30,442 bases of DNA from Bacteroidales bacterium (GTDB taxonomy: Bacteria; Bacteroidota; Bacteroidia; Bacteroidales; VadinHA17). Of this stretch, positions 1-6,582 are shown piece by piece. How positions within the stretch are numbered: position 1 is the first letter of the stretch; the number at the start of each line of letters is the position of its first letter. Under the pieces are notes generated by a model. It saw only the letters and a program-made list of their open reading frames with translations, was not told where the DNA came from and did not search any database. The position numbers and the translations under genes were made by a program. The stretch covers positions 14,773-45,214 of the forward strand of contig PMEC01000219.1 of assembly GCA_003155705.1 (NCBI GenBank), read 5' to 3'.

Positions 1-249
1 GAAGTTCTTCAGAATCTTCTTAATAGTAATAAAGAAAATCCTGCAGTGGGAGTCCTGATAACCCAGATAGACAAACTTAAAACTGTTTTTGACAAAATAA
101 AAATAGAAACAAAACCAATAAAGACAGAAATTGATAAAACTACAAACACTACAATATTGAAATCTGAAGTTACAACTGATATGTCTTTAGCTATATTCAA
201 AGAGCTTACCGGAGTTGTTGCTGAAATAAGAGGTTCATTCGTTAAATAA
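1..249 (+). CDS. 3' end of an unrecognised protein (partial)
   Basis: The frame is open from the first base to a TAA at 247-249, giving the last 82 residues of a protein whose start lies outside the window. The visible part is rich in Lys, Ile, Thr and Glu, has no Cys, and looks mainly helical with a possible coiled-coil stretch in the middle. I see no recognisable motif, so no function is proposed. Only 8 bases separate it from the next gene on the same strand, so the two are probably co-transcribed and share the terminator at 737-772. Confidence 0.6.
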   Translation, partial: EVLQNLLNSNKENPAVGVLITQIDKLKTVFDKIKIETKPIKTEIDKTTNTTILKSEVTTDMSLAIFKELTGVVAEIRGSFVK

Positions 250-257
250 AGAATATT

Positions 258-701
258 ATGAGAATAATTAGAATAATTTCCGTCTTAACATTATTTATAG
301 CGATAGCTACTTTAAATGTTGATGCTCAGTGCAAACAATTTGCTAAAAGTGAGTGCCTTCCAAAGCTTAATCCTTATACCCATGATGGTAACTACCATGC
401 TGCAGTGCTGGTTGAAGGAGAAGAGGCTGAACTTTACAAGACCTTCTATTCCGACATGGAATACAGATTAGCCATTGTCGGTGAGGGTAAGCTGCCTAAT
501 ATCGAGTTTAAAGTTCTGGATGAAAATAAAAATGTAATTTATTCAAATAAAGATAATAACTATGCCCAGACGTGGGATTTTAAACTTGAAAACAGTAAAC
601 AGCTGAAACTTGTTGTCAAGGTCACTCCGTTCAACAAACCCGGAGATACACCTGCAAGCGGCTGTGTTGCTATTATGTTTGGATTTAAGCTAAAGAAATA
701 G
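258..701 (+). CDS. Small secreted protein of unknown function
   Basis: This 147-residue protein starts with a clear signal peptide: a basic N-terminus (MRIIR), a hydrophobic core and a likely cleavage site near VDAQ at residues 21-24. The mature part contains three Cys (near residues 25, 33 and 138) and alternating polar and hydrophobic stretches suggesting a small beta-sandwich. The pattern of an N-terminal QCK/AK..C segment, a central Y.T.Y-type strand and a late SGCV segment resembles secreted hypothetical proteins I recall from Bacteroidetes, but I cannot name a family. It probably acts in the periplasm or at the cell surface. It follows the upstream partial gene by 8 bases and is followed by a strong terminator. 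Confidence 0.75.
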   Translation: MRIIRIISVLTLFIAIATLNVDAQCKQFAKSECLPKLNPYTHDGNYHAAVLVEGEEAELYKTFYSDMEYRLAIVGEGKLPNIEFKVLDENKNVIYSNKDNNYAQTWDFKLENSKQLKLVVKVTPFNKPGDTPASGCVAIMFGFKLKK

Positions 702-736
702 ATTGAAATAGACGAAATAAGATTATTTGGATTCCG

Positions 737-772
737 GTAGGGACGTTAATTTCAATGTCCCTGCTTTTTTTT
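737..772 (+). terminator. Rho-independent terminator after the secreted protein gene
   Basis: An 8-bp stem pairs 737-744 (GTAGGGAC) with 757-764 (GTCCCTGC), including one T-G pair. It can be extended inward by 745-747 with 754-756, and eight T follow at 765-772. The T-run lies only on the + strand side, so it ends transcription of the 258-701 operon. The right arm and T-run lie inside the last codons of the convergent uvrA gene. Confidence 0.85.
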
Positions 773-3574
773 GTTCTTAAATAGCTTTCCTGCCAAATAA
801 CTTCCAGTATATGAAGATTTTTCTAATGCCAGGTCTTCAGGTTTGCCTTCAAAAATAACATAACCGCCTTCTTCACCGCCTTCCGGTCCCAGATCAATTA
901 CCCAGTCAGCGCATTTAATTACTTCCTGGTTATGCTCGATAAGCAATACCGAATGACCGTGATCAACAAGAGCATTCAGCGATTTGAGCAACTTGTTTAT
1001 ATCGTGGAAATGCAAACCTGTGGTTGGTTCATCAAAAATGAAAAGTATATGTCCGATTCCTTTTTCCTGACTGAGAAAATATGCAAGCTTAACCCTTTGA
1101 CTTTCACCTCCGGAAAGTGTACTCGACGATTGCCCCATTTTTACGTACCCCAGCCCTACATCAGATAAAGGTCTCAGCTTATCTGCAATTCTCTTTTCAT
1201 TCTTTCCCGGTTGACTGTCAAAAAAATCAAGTGCTTCATCAATAGTCATTTCAAGCATGTCATAAATATTCTTTCCACGATATCTCACCTCCAGGATATC
1301 CTTCCTGAATCTCATGCCTTTACAACTCTCACAAGTCAGTTCAACATCAGCCATAAATTGCATCTCAACCCTAATTATACCTTCTCCCTGGCATTCTTCG
1401 CACCTGCCACCATCAATATTGAATGAGAAATGCGATGCTTTGTAATTATTCTGAACTGAGGCCTGCTGATCTGCGTATAATTTCCGTATCTCATCATAGG
1501 CTTTGAGATACGTTACGGGATTTGATCTGCTCGATTTCCCTATCGGATTCTGATCAACAAGTTCAATACCTGTGAGGCTGCTTATATCCCCGTTTATTTC
1601 CTTAAACTGACCAGTCTTAAAGCTGTTCCCGTTAACTTTATTGCTTAAGGATTTGTAAAGAATCTCGGTTACGAGGCTTGATTTACCAGATCCGCTTACT
1701 CCCGTTATAGCTGTTATTGTATGAAGAGGAAACTTTACATTAATACTTTTAAGGTTATTCTCCCTTGCACCTTTTACCTCAATATAACTGTTCCATTTTC
1801 TTCTAGTTTTTGGTATAACAACGGATAACCTTCCACTAAGGTAACCCGCCGTCAGCGACTTATTTGATTCAGAAAGATCGAGCCCACCCTGATAGACTAC
1901 TTCACCACCCAGTCTTCCGGCTTCAGGTCCCATATCAATGATCACATCTGCTTCCCTGATAATTTCCTCTTCATGTTCAACTACCATTACAGTATTACCC
2001 AAATCTCTGAGTTCTTTTAATACTTTGATTAACAGGTTTGTATCACGCGGATGAAGTCCAATGCTTGGTTCATCCAGAATGTACATTGAACCAACCAGAT
2101 TACTTCCAAGAGAATTTGCAAGATTAATTCTCTGAGATTCTCCTCCTGATAACGTTGAAGATAGCCTGTCGAGAGTGAGATATGGGAGACCAACATCAAC
2201 GAGAAATTTCAACCTGACAGATATCTCCTTAATTAAGCGAGCTGCCACCTTTTTGTCAACAACAGGAAGATCCAGCATTTCAAAATAATTGGATAACTTT
2301 CCAACCGGGAGGGATACAATTTCCTGAATCGTTATTCCGGCAATTTTTACCCAGCCGGCTTCTCTTCGCAACCGTGTTCCGTTGCATTCAGGACAGGTTG
2401 TTTTACCTCTGTAGCGGCTAAGGAGAACACGATATTGTATCTTATATTTCTTTTCCTCAAGATGCTCGAAGAATTTATTTATACCATAAAAATACCTGTT
2501 GCCTTTCCAGAGTAAATTCTTCTGTTCATCGGTAAGCTGGAAATAGGGTTTATGGATGGGAAAATCAAATTGTGAAGCATTATTTATCAGCCTTTCCTTC
2601 CATTTCTTCATGGTTTCTCCTTTCCAGCAGACAACTGCATCTTGATATACTGAAAGGTTCTGATCCGGAATTACAAGGTTAGAATCTATGCCAAGTATTT
2701 TACCGTATCCTTCACAAACAGGACAAGCTCCGATAGGATTATTAAAACTGAAAAGATGTTCGGATGGTTCTATAAAATCAATTCCATCCTCTTCAAACTT
2801 ATTGGAAAAATTCTCTCTCCTGACTTTATTTTCATATAATACAACAATCTGGCAGTGCCCTTTACCGGTCTGAAATGCAGTCTGTACTGAGTCTGCTGCA
2901 CGGCTGTTATTGTCATCAGAATGGTCAATTACAATTCTGTCAATCACTATGTTGACTGTATCTCCCGATTCGATTTTTATTAAGGAGCTATCTGCATCAA
3001 TCCTTATAAGGACTCCATCCGTCTCAATCCTGTTGAATCCCTGCTGGCAAAGAAAGGAAAAATACTCTCCAGGTTTAATATTTGCGGGAACCTCTCCGGG
3101 AGAACCAATTATCACCTTTGTCCCTGTTTTAAGCGTAGTTAAAAAGGCAGTTACATCATCAACACTATGTTTTTTAACCTCTTTACCAGAAACCGGTGAA
3201 TAGGTTTTCCCTATTCTTGCGAACATAAGTCTCAGGTAATCATATATTTCAGTTGAAGTTCCGACAGTCGATCGCGGATTCCTCGTGTTTACTTTCTGCT
3301 CGATCGCGATTGCAGGTGGAATTCCATTTATGAAATCGACCTCCGGTTTGTTCATTCTGCCAAGAAACTGACGGGCATAAGAAGAAAGACTTTCGACGTA
3401 ACGGCGTTGACCTTCCGCATATATTGTATCGAAGGCAAGTGATGATTTTCCTGAACCGGAGACGCCGGTAATGACAACAAGCCGGTCCCTTGGAATTTTA
3501 AGACTTATGTTTTTCAGATTATGAACCCTTGCCCCTCTGATCTCAATATTTCCATGCAAATCCTGTTTTTTCAT
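752..3574 (-). CDS. uvrA: UvrA, excinuclease ABC subunit A
   Basis: DNA-damage sensor ATPase of nucleotide excision repair; a UvrA dimer with UvrB scans DNA for bulky lesions in the cytoplasm. The 940-residue protein has two ABC modules, each with a Walker [10 protein letters not shown] (first at residues 37-45), a signature LSGGESQR, and Walker B motifs followed by DEPSIGLH and DEPTTGLH. Cys pairs CPVC and CPEC lie in the first half, and the canonical CEEC...CESC zinc module lies in the second. Length matches the family. The open frame extends to 3625, but the ATG at 3574 (MKKQDLHG) fits the family N-terminus, and a TAnnTTTG promoter element at 3608-3615 lies inside the longer version. It is monocistronic, facing the terminator at 737-772. 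Bacteroidetes often carry several UvrA paralogues, so this may be one of them. Confidence 0.97.
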   Translation of the reverse strand: MKKQDLHGNIEIRGARVHNLKNISLKIPRDRLVVITGVSGSGKSSLAFDTIYAEGQRRYVESLSSYARQFLGRMNKPEVDFINGIPPAIAIEQKVNTRNPRSTVGTSTEIYDYLRLMFARIGKTYSPVSGKEVKKHSVDDVTAFLTTLKTGTKVIIGSPGEVPANIKPGEYFSFLCQQGFNRIETDGVLIRIDADSSLIKIESGDTVNIVIDRIVIDHSDDNNSRAADSVQTAFQTGKGHCQIVVLYENKVRRENFSNKFEEDGIDFIEPSEHLFSFNNPIGACPVCEGYGKILGIDSNLVIPDQNLSVYQDAVVCWKGETMKKWKERLINNASQFDFPIHKPYFQLTDEQKNLLWKGNRYFYGINKFFEHLEEKKYKIQYRVLLSRYRGKTTCPECNGTRLRREAGWVKIAGITIQEIVSLPVGKLSNYFEMLDLPVVDKKVAARLIKEISVRLKFLVDVGLPYLTLDRLSSTLSGGESQRINLANSLGSNLVGSMYILDEPSIGLHPRDTNLLIKVLKELRDLGNTVMVVEHEEEIIREADVIIDMGPEAGRLGGEVVYQGGLDLSESNKSLTAGYLSGRLSVVIPKTRRKWNSYIEVKGARENNLKSINVKFPLHTITAITGVSGSGKSSLVTEILYKSLSNKVNGNSFKTGQFKEINGDISSLTGIELVDQNPIGKSSRSNPVTYLKAYDEIRKLYADQQASVQNNYKASHFSFNIDGGRCEECQGEGIIRVEMQFMADVELTCESCKGMRFRKDILEVRYRGKNIYDMLEMTIDEALDFFDSQPGKNEKRIADKLRPLSDVGLGYVKMGQSSSTLSGGESQRVKLAYFLSQEKGIGHILFIFDEPTTGLHFHDINKLLKSLNALVDHGHSVLLIEHNQEVIKCADWVIDLGPEGGEEGGYVIFEGKPEDLALEKSSYTGSYLAGKLFKNKKKQGH

Positions 3575-3607
3575 CAATTGTACGGAATGAAATGAAATGT
3601 TAAAATT

Positions 3608-3615
3608 CAAAAGTA
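3608..3615 (-). promoter_or_regulatory. Putative -7 promoter element of uvrA
   Basis: On the minus strand these bases read TACTTTTG, an exact match to the Bacteroidetes -7 consensus TAnnTTTG, about 34 bases upstream of the ATG at 3574. No convincing -33 TTG was found at the expected distance. The position supports the shorter uvrA start. Confidence 0.4.
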
Positions 3616-3689
3616 ATACAATCATATTGAAAATAATTATTTTCTTTGTATTGAAGTACCAAAATAAAGGAGGACTGCCTATAGAATTT

Positions 3690-3717
3690 CTCTACTCATA
3701 GTAACCAACAAGTAGAG
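3690..3717 (+). other. Hairpin immediately before the ECF sigma start codon
   Basis: A perfect 7-bp inverted repeat pairs CTCTACT (3690-3696) with AGTAGAG (3711-3717) around a 14-base loop, ending two bases before the ATG at 3720. In RNA it would place a stem at the translation start region. No T-run follows, so it is not a terminator. A role in translation control, or as a DNA operator for autoregulation, is inference. Confidence 0.45.
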
Positions 3718-3719
3718 TC

Positions 3720-4307
3720 ATGAATAAAACAAGTTCCGATTATGAATTGATACAACAATTCGTAAGAGGAGAGCAGTCTTGCTTTGAAGAGATAATCCGC
3801 CGTCATAAGAACAAGGTGTTTGCGTATATAAGTCTTTATATCCGCGATCAGGCGCTTGTTGAAGATATCTTTCAGGACACTTTTCTGAAGGTGATCCAAT
3901 CGGTCAAATCCGGAAAATATTACGATAACGGGAAATTTTTATCATGGGTTATGCGGATTGCTCATAATCTGATAATTGACCATTTTCGCCGGATCAAGCA
4001 GATGAACACAACATCGAATGACGATTATGAGTCTGATATCTTCAATTCGAAAAAATTCTCTGATGCCAACATCGAAGATACTCTTATCAAAAGGCAGATT
4101 CAAAAAGATGTCAGAACCCTCATCGGGCGGCTTCCCGACGATCAGAAAGAGGTTGTGATCCTCAGACATTATGCGGGTCTCAGTTTTAAAGAGATAGCCG
4201 AAATTACCAATGTCAGCATCAATACAGCCCTCGGACGGATGAGGTATGCTCTTATAAACATGAGAAAGATAATGGAAGAAAAACAGATTACTCTGACAAT
4301 AAACTGA
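3720..4307 (+). CDS. ECF-family RNA polymerase sigma factor
   Basis: This 195-residue cytoplasmic sigma-70-family protein has only regions 2 and 4. Region 2 spans about residues 22-95, with DIFQDTFLKV and the SWVMRIAHNLIIDHFRR segment that contacts the -10 element. A variable acidic linker (about 96-125) follows. Region 4 spans about 130-183, with LPDDQKEVVILRHYAGLSFK and the helix-turn-helix EIAEITNVSINTALGRMRYA. It should direct RNA polymerase to a small regulon. No FecR-type or transmembrane anti-sigma gene is adjacent. Instead a 68-residue cytoplasmic protein follows after 44 bases. The divergent neighbour is uvrA, but no functional link follows from that. Confidence 0.94.
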   Translation: MNKTSSDYELIQQFVRGEQSCFEEIIRRHKNKVFAYISLYIRDQALVEDIFQDTFLKVIQSVKSGKYYDNGKFLSWVMRIAHNLIIDHFRRIKQMNTTSNDDYESDIFNSKKFSDANIEDTLIKRQIQKDVRTLIGRLPDDQKEVVILRHYAGLSFKEIAEITNVSINTALGRMRYALINMRKIMEEKQITLTIN

Positions 4308-4351
4308 ACATAATAATACAATAATTGATCCCATATGCCGTTTTCTCAGAA

Positions 4352-4558
4352 ATGAAAAACGCAAAGCCTATGGTATTAATTTCTACTCCTTTTGTTGCAT
4401 ATCACGAAATTGTTGTAAAGGAAACAGACCTTTTAGAAGATGCCTGGGGTTTGAATTCAGTTTACAGTGATGTGATTCAGTTTCTCGGGGAATATAAACC
4501 CGAGCCGGAAAATGAGCTGATAAGTCGATTGGTTGAGCTTATTAGTGAGTATAAGTAA
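4352..4558 (+). CDS. Small conserved-looking protein downstream of the ECF sigma factor
   Basis: The 68-residue ORF from ATG 4352 starts MKNAKPMVLISTPFVAYHEI. A TTG at 4325 is an in-frame alternative. It has no signal peptide, membrane segment or Cys. The C-terminal half, with EYKPEPENELISRLVELISEYK at about residues 47-68, is predicted helical and acidic. I do not recognise a domain. It lies 44 bases after the sigma factor on the same strand and before the shared terminator at 4568-4595, so the two are likely one transcript. That position makes it a candidate modulator of the sigma factor, but the sequence shows no direct evidence of this. Confidence 0.7.
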   Translation: MKNAKPMVLISTPFVAYHEIVVKETDLLEDAWGLNSVYSDVIQFLGEYKPEPENELISRLVELISEYK

Positions 4559-4567
4559 ACTTTTGAA

Positions 4568-4595
4568 ACACAGGAAAAATTTCCTGTGTTTTTTT
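4568..4595 (+). terminator. Rho-independent terminator of the ECF sigma operon
   Basis: A perfect 9-bp stem pairs ACACAGGAA (4568-4576) with TTCCTGTGT (4581-4589) around a 4-base loop. It runs into a T-stretch through 4595. It isolates the sigma operon from the Arc/zinc-ribbon pair downstream. Confidence 0.88.
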
Positions 4596-4600
4596 GTATT

Positions 4601-4646
4601 TATCATATCAAAATGATATCTTTATGATATTAAAATGATATCATTT
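4601..4646 (+). promoter_or_regulatory. Iterated 11-bp repeats and palindrome, probable operator of the Arc/zinc-ribbon operon
   Basis: ATGATAT occurs three times, at 4613-4619, 4624-4630 and 4635-4641, exactly 11 bp apart, that is on the same face of the helix. The last copy forms a perfect 14-bp palindrome AAATGATATCATTT (4633-4646). Reverse-orientation partial copies (TATCAT, ATATCA) precede at 4601-4610. The cluster lies 80 bp upstream of a ribbon-helix-helix gene. Proteins of this fold bind short tandem or palindromic half-sites cooperatively and often autoregulate. The link to this particular regulator is inferred from position. Confidence 0.6.
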
Positions 4647-4697
4647 ATTATGAAGCAGAAATTGTATTTTAACCTTGATTATGGATCCCGGGTTATT

Positions 4698-4723
4698 AAT
4701 TCCTGCATATAAAAATTCCTGCA
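4698..4723 (+). repeat. Two direct copies of a 10-bp repeat before the Arc gene
   Basis: AATTCCTGCA occurs at 4698-4707 and again at 4714-4723, 16 bp apart. The second copy ends directly against the ATG at 4724. It could be a second operator, a translation element or a small duplication. Confidence 0.5.
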
Positions 4724-4906
4724 ATGAGTGAAAAGAAACAATTTATTTTACGGCTTGATTCTGAGAAGCTGAAAATAATCGAAAAATGGGCTGATGATGA
4801 ATTTCGCAGCACCAACGGGCAGATCGAATATATTATTGATCAGGCTCTTCGTAAATCAGGCAGATTGAAATTAAAGTCAGAAAACATAAAAATGGAGGAA
4901 TCATGA
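4724..4906 (+). CDS. Arc-type ribbon-helix-helix DNA-binding protein
   Basis: The 60-residue protein has a beta strand KQFILRLD (about residues 5-12), a first helix SEKLKIIEKWADDEF and a second helix with NGQIEYIIDQALRKSGR. This is the Arc/MetJ-like ribbon-helix-helix layout, with the conserved 'RS.NGQIEY' turn seen in the Arc family. It should act as a dimeric cytoplasmic repressor whose strand residues enter the major groove. Its stop overlaps the start of the zinc-ribbon gene (ATGA at 4903-4906), implying translational coupling. The repeat cluster at 4601-4646 is its likely operator. A 20-codon ORF at 4650-4712 precedes it but is probably chance. Confidence 0.85.
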   Translation: MSEKKQFILRLDSEKLKIIEKWADDEFRSTNGQIEYIIDQALRKSGRLKLKSENIKMEES

Positions 4907-5115
4907 ACGAATTAATGAAATATACCTGTCCGAAGTGTGGCAATAAAGAGTACGAGATTGGTGAAATCTGGACTATCGGAAGTTTTTGGACGAGAATGTT
5001 CGAATTGCACAACAGGAGATTTACTTTCGTTTCCTGCCAGAGGTGCAGGTACTCCGAGTTATTTAAAGTTCCTCAAAAGGAGATTGGAGAGGCATATGAC
5101 AGCCTTGCCAGATAA
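4903..5115 (+). CDS. Small zinc-ribbon protein, DUF2082/zinc_ribbon_13-like
   Basis: The 70-residue protein has two Cys knuckles: C9-P-K-C12 near the N-terminus and C45-Q-R-C48 about 33 residues later. They are separated by the strand YEIGEIWTIG and an aromatic-basic stretch (FELHNRRFTFVSC). This matches small 'nucleic-acid-binding Zn-ribbon' proteins (the family I know as PF09855), whose function is not established. It has no signal or membrane segment. It overlaps the Arc gene by 4 bases and is convergent with rsmE, whose stop lies 8 bases away. The partnership with an Arc regulator suggests a two-gene regulatory or toxin-antitoxin-like unit, which remains inference. Confidence 0.8.
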   Translation: MNELMKYTCPKCGNKEYEIGEIWTIGSFWTRMFELHNRRFTFVSCQRCRYSELFKVPQKEIGEAYDSLAR

Positions 5116-5123
5116 AATCCGCT

Positions 5124-5828
5124 TTACTGGTTTAAAAAATAAATTGAATAACAGGCGGCAATGCCTGCCGTTTCGGTTCTCAGGCGACTTTTCCCCAGAT
5201 GTACAGGTCTGTAGCCGGCGGCCTGAGCCCTCGATATTTCATAATCACTGAAATCGCCTTCAGGTCCGATTAAAATTATTACATCATCTCCCTTTGCATA
5301 GTCATTATCAATTTTTACTCGTTCAAGGTCTGACTTGCAATGACTGATAAGTTTTTTCCCTTTAAAACCTTTTTGAATAAAGTCTTCAAAAGAGATAACT
5401 TCATTCAGAATTGTCATACTGGCTTTGAGTGATTGTTTCATTGCAGATATGATAATGCTGTTTATCCTGTCTGGCTTAATTCTTTGTTTTTCAGTGTTTT
5501 TACAGATAAGAGGTGTAATCTCATCAATACCTATTTCCACACTTTTTTCCACAAACCACTCAAACCTTTCCGGATTTTTCAAAGGTGATATTGCAATATG
5601 GAGCTGATAGTTACGCTTTTCAAATTCCCTGATGACATTGTTAATTGTTATCACGCATTTTTTCTGGTCAGCCAGGCTGATAACCCCTTCATATAAATTG
5701 CCTTTGCCGTCAATTACCTTAACAGGTGTTCCTTCAGTCATTCTCAAAACCCTGATACAATGTCTGGATTCCTTTTCATCCAGAACCCACATATTTCCGG
5801 TAATGCCTGGAGCATAGAAGATTTGCAT
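5124..5828 (-). CDS. rsmE: RsmE, 16S rRNA (uracil1498-N3)-methyltransferase
   Basis: SPOUT-class SAM-dependent enzyme that methylates N3 of U1498 in 16S rRNA of the 30S subunit. The 234-residue protein shows an N-terminal PUA-like part (MQIFYAP, HCIRVLRM, G..V.VIDGKG), then the knot domain with EKSVEIGIDEITPL and C.NTEKQR. The SAM loops are IGPEGDFSDYEI and LGKSRLRTETAG near the C-terminus. Length is typical. The frame extends to a TTG at 5846, but ATG 5828 gives the usual family start and was chosen. It is a single gene, convergent with the zinc-ribbon gene. Confidence 0.95.
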   Translation of the reverse strand: MQIFYAPGITGNMWVLDEKESRHCIRVLRMTEGTPVKVIDGKGNLYEGVISLADQKKCVITINNVIREFEKRNYQLHIAISPLKNPERFEWFVEKSVEIGIDEITPLICKNTEKQRIKPDRINSIIISAMKQSLKASMTILNEVISFEDFIQKGFKGKKLISHCKSDLERVKIDNDYAKGDDVIILIGPEGDFSDYEISRAQAAGYRPVHLGKSRLRTETAGIAACYSIYFLNQ

Positions 5829-5942
5829 ATTCAATAGTTTATGCAAAAATAATGAAATTGTAATCTTTATTTGCTTTATTGCATCTTGATAAGCAATTAT
5901 TAGAATTACAGGAGAAACTTTAACAAATATTCCATTAATTTA

Positions 5943-6031
5943 CTTTGTGTCCCTTTGTGTCTGACTTCGTGACCTTTGTGGTAAGACAAAAAAGTAATTC
6001 ACCACGAAGGACTCAAAGGATGTCACAAAGG
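5943..6031. repeat. Degenerate palindromic CTTTGTG/CACGAAGG-type repeat
   Basis: The left side carries CTTTGTGT, CCTTTGTGT, CTTCGTGA and CCTTTGTGGT (5943-5982). The right side carries ACCACGAAGG, CTCAAAGG and CACAAAGG (6001-6031). The arms form an imperfect inverted repeat: the inner 10 bp pair at 9 of 10, and about 14 of the next 21 match, around an 18-base spacer. Repeats of this wording (cttcgtg.../...cacgaag) are scattered in intergenic regions of many bacteria. This copy fills most of the gap between rsmE and the phosphoesterase gene. Confidence 0.6.
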
Positions 6032-6071
6032 ATGCATAAAAAACCTACACAACTGAATAAAAATAGTAAGT

Positions 6072-6578
6072 ATGAAGATCGGGCTGCTTTCTGATACACA
6101 CGGATGGATACATTCTTCAATATTTGAGCACTTTGCAGCTTGCGATGAGATATGGCACGCAGGTGATATAGGGAATATCCAGACAGCCGATGCACTGGCT
6201 TCATTCAAGCCTTTCAGGGCAGTCTTTGGAAATATTGATGATTCAATTATCAGAAGTGTTTTTAAAGAAGATCTGAGATTCACATGCGAAGAGTTGGATG
6301 TCTGGATGACCCATAATGGAGGCACTCCGGGCAATTATTCTCCGAAAATAAGAGCTGAAATTTACCTTAACCATCCCGATATTTTTATATGTGGACATTC
6401 ACACATTGCGAAAGTAATGTTTGATAAACGTGCCGGCTCTTTGTACATAAATCCCGGCGCAGCTGGTTATACAGGTTTCCATAAATACATGACTGTCATC
6501 AGGTTTCAGATTGATGGCAAGAAAATTCACGATCTGGAACTGATTGAGATGGGTGAACGTGGAAAAGCGAAAATCTGA
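6072..6578 (+). CDS. YfcE/MJ0936-family metallophosphoesterase
   Basis: The 168-residue cytoplasmic calcineurin-like phosphoesterase has a complete set of metal ligands in order: D8-T-H10, GD at 31-32, GN at 53-54, H81, and GHSH at 108-111 with H109 and H111. After the GN motif it has IDD where many YfcE proteins have CD. The C-terminus (INPGAAGYTGFHKYMTVIRF) is typical of the family. Members hydrolyse phosphodiesters such as bis-pNPP in vitro, but the natural substrate is generally unknown. It is separated from the convergent giant-protein gene by only 4 bases, without an obvious terminator. Confidence 0.9.
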   Translation: MKIGLLSDTHGWIHSSIFEHFAACDEIWHAGDIGNIQTADALASFKPFRAVFGNIDDSIIRSVFKEDLRFTCEELDVWMTHNGGTPGNYSPKIRAEIYLNHPDIFICGHSHIAKVMFDKRAGSLYINPGAAGYTGFHKYMTVIRFQIDGKKIHDLELIEMGERGKAKI

Positions 6579-6582
6579 ATTG

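Noticed and set aside
3942..4364. 140-codon minus-strand frame opposite the ECF sigma gene
   Set aside because: It lies antisense to a clear sigma factor, has no recognisable motif, and follows from the codon pattern of the real gene.
4650..4712. 20-codon ORF (MKQKLYFNLDYGSRVINSCI) before the Arc gene
   Set aside because: Short, no repeated codon typical of an attenuator, and no paired terminator; probably chance, although its position in a regulatory region is noted.
5154..5169. CAGGC/GCCTG-type hairpin after the zinc-ribbon gene as a terminator
   Set aside because: It has no T-run and lies inside the coding 3' end of rsmE.
4937..5251. 104-codon plus-strand frame overlapping the zinc-ribbon and rsmE genes
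   Set aside because: It is out of frame with the four-Cys zinc ribbon and runs antisense into rsmE; its composition is not protein-like.
5943..6031. CRISPR-like array in the repeated CTTTGTG units
   Set aside because: Units are short, degenerate and arranged as an inverted repeat without equal unique spacers; no cas genes nearby.
6023..6334. 103-codon minus-strand frame opposite the phosphoesterase gene
   Set aside because: It is antisense to a gene with a full set of metal-binding motifs and overlaps the palindromic repeat.
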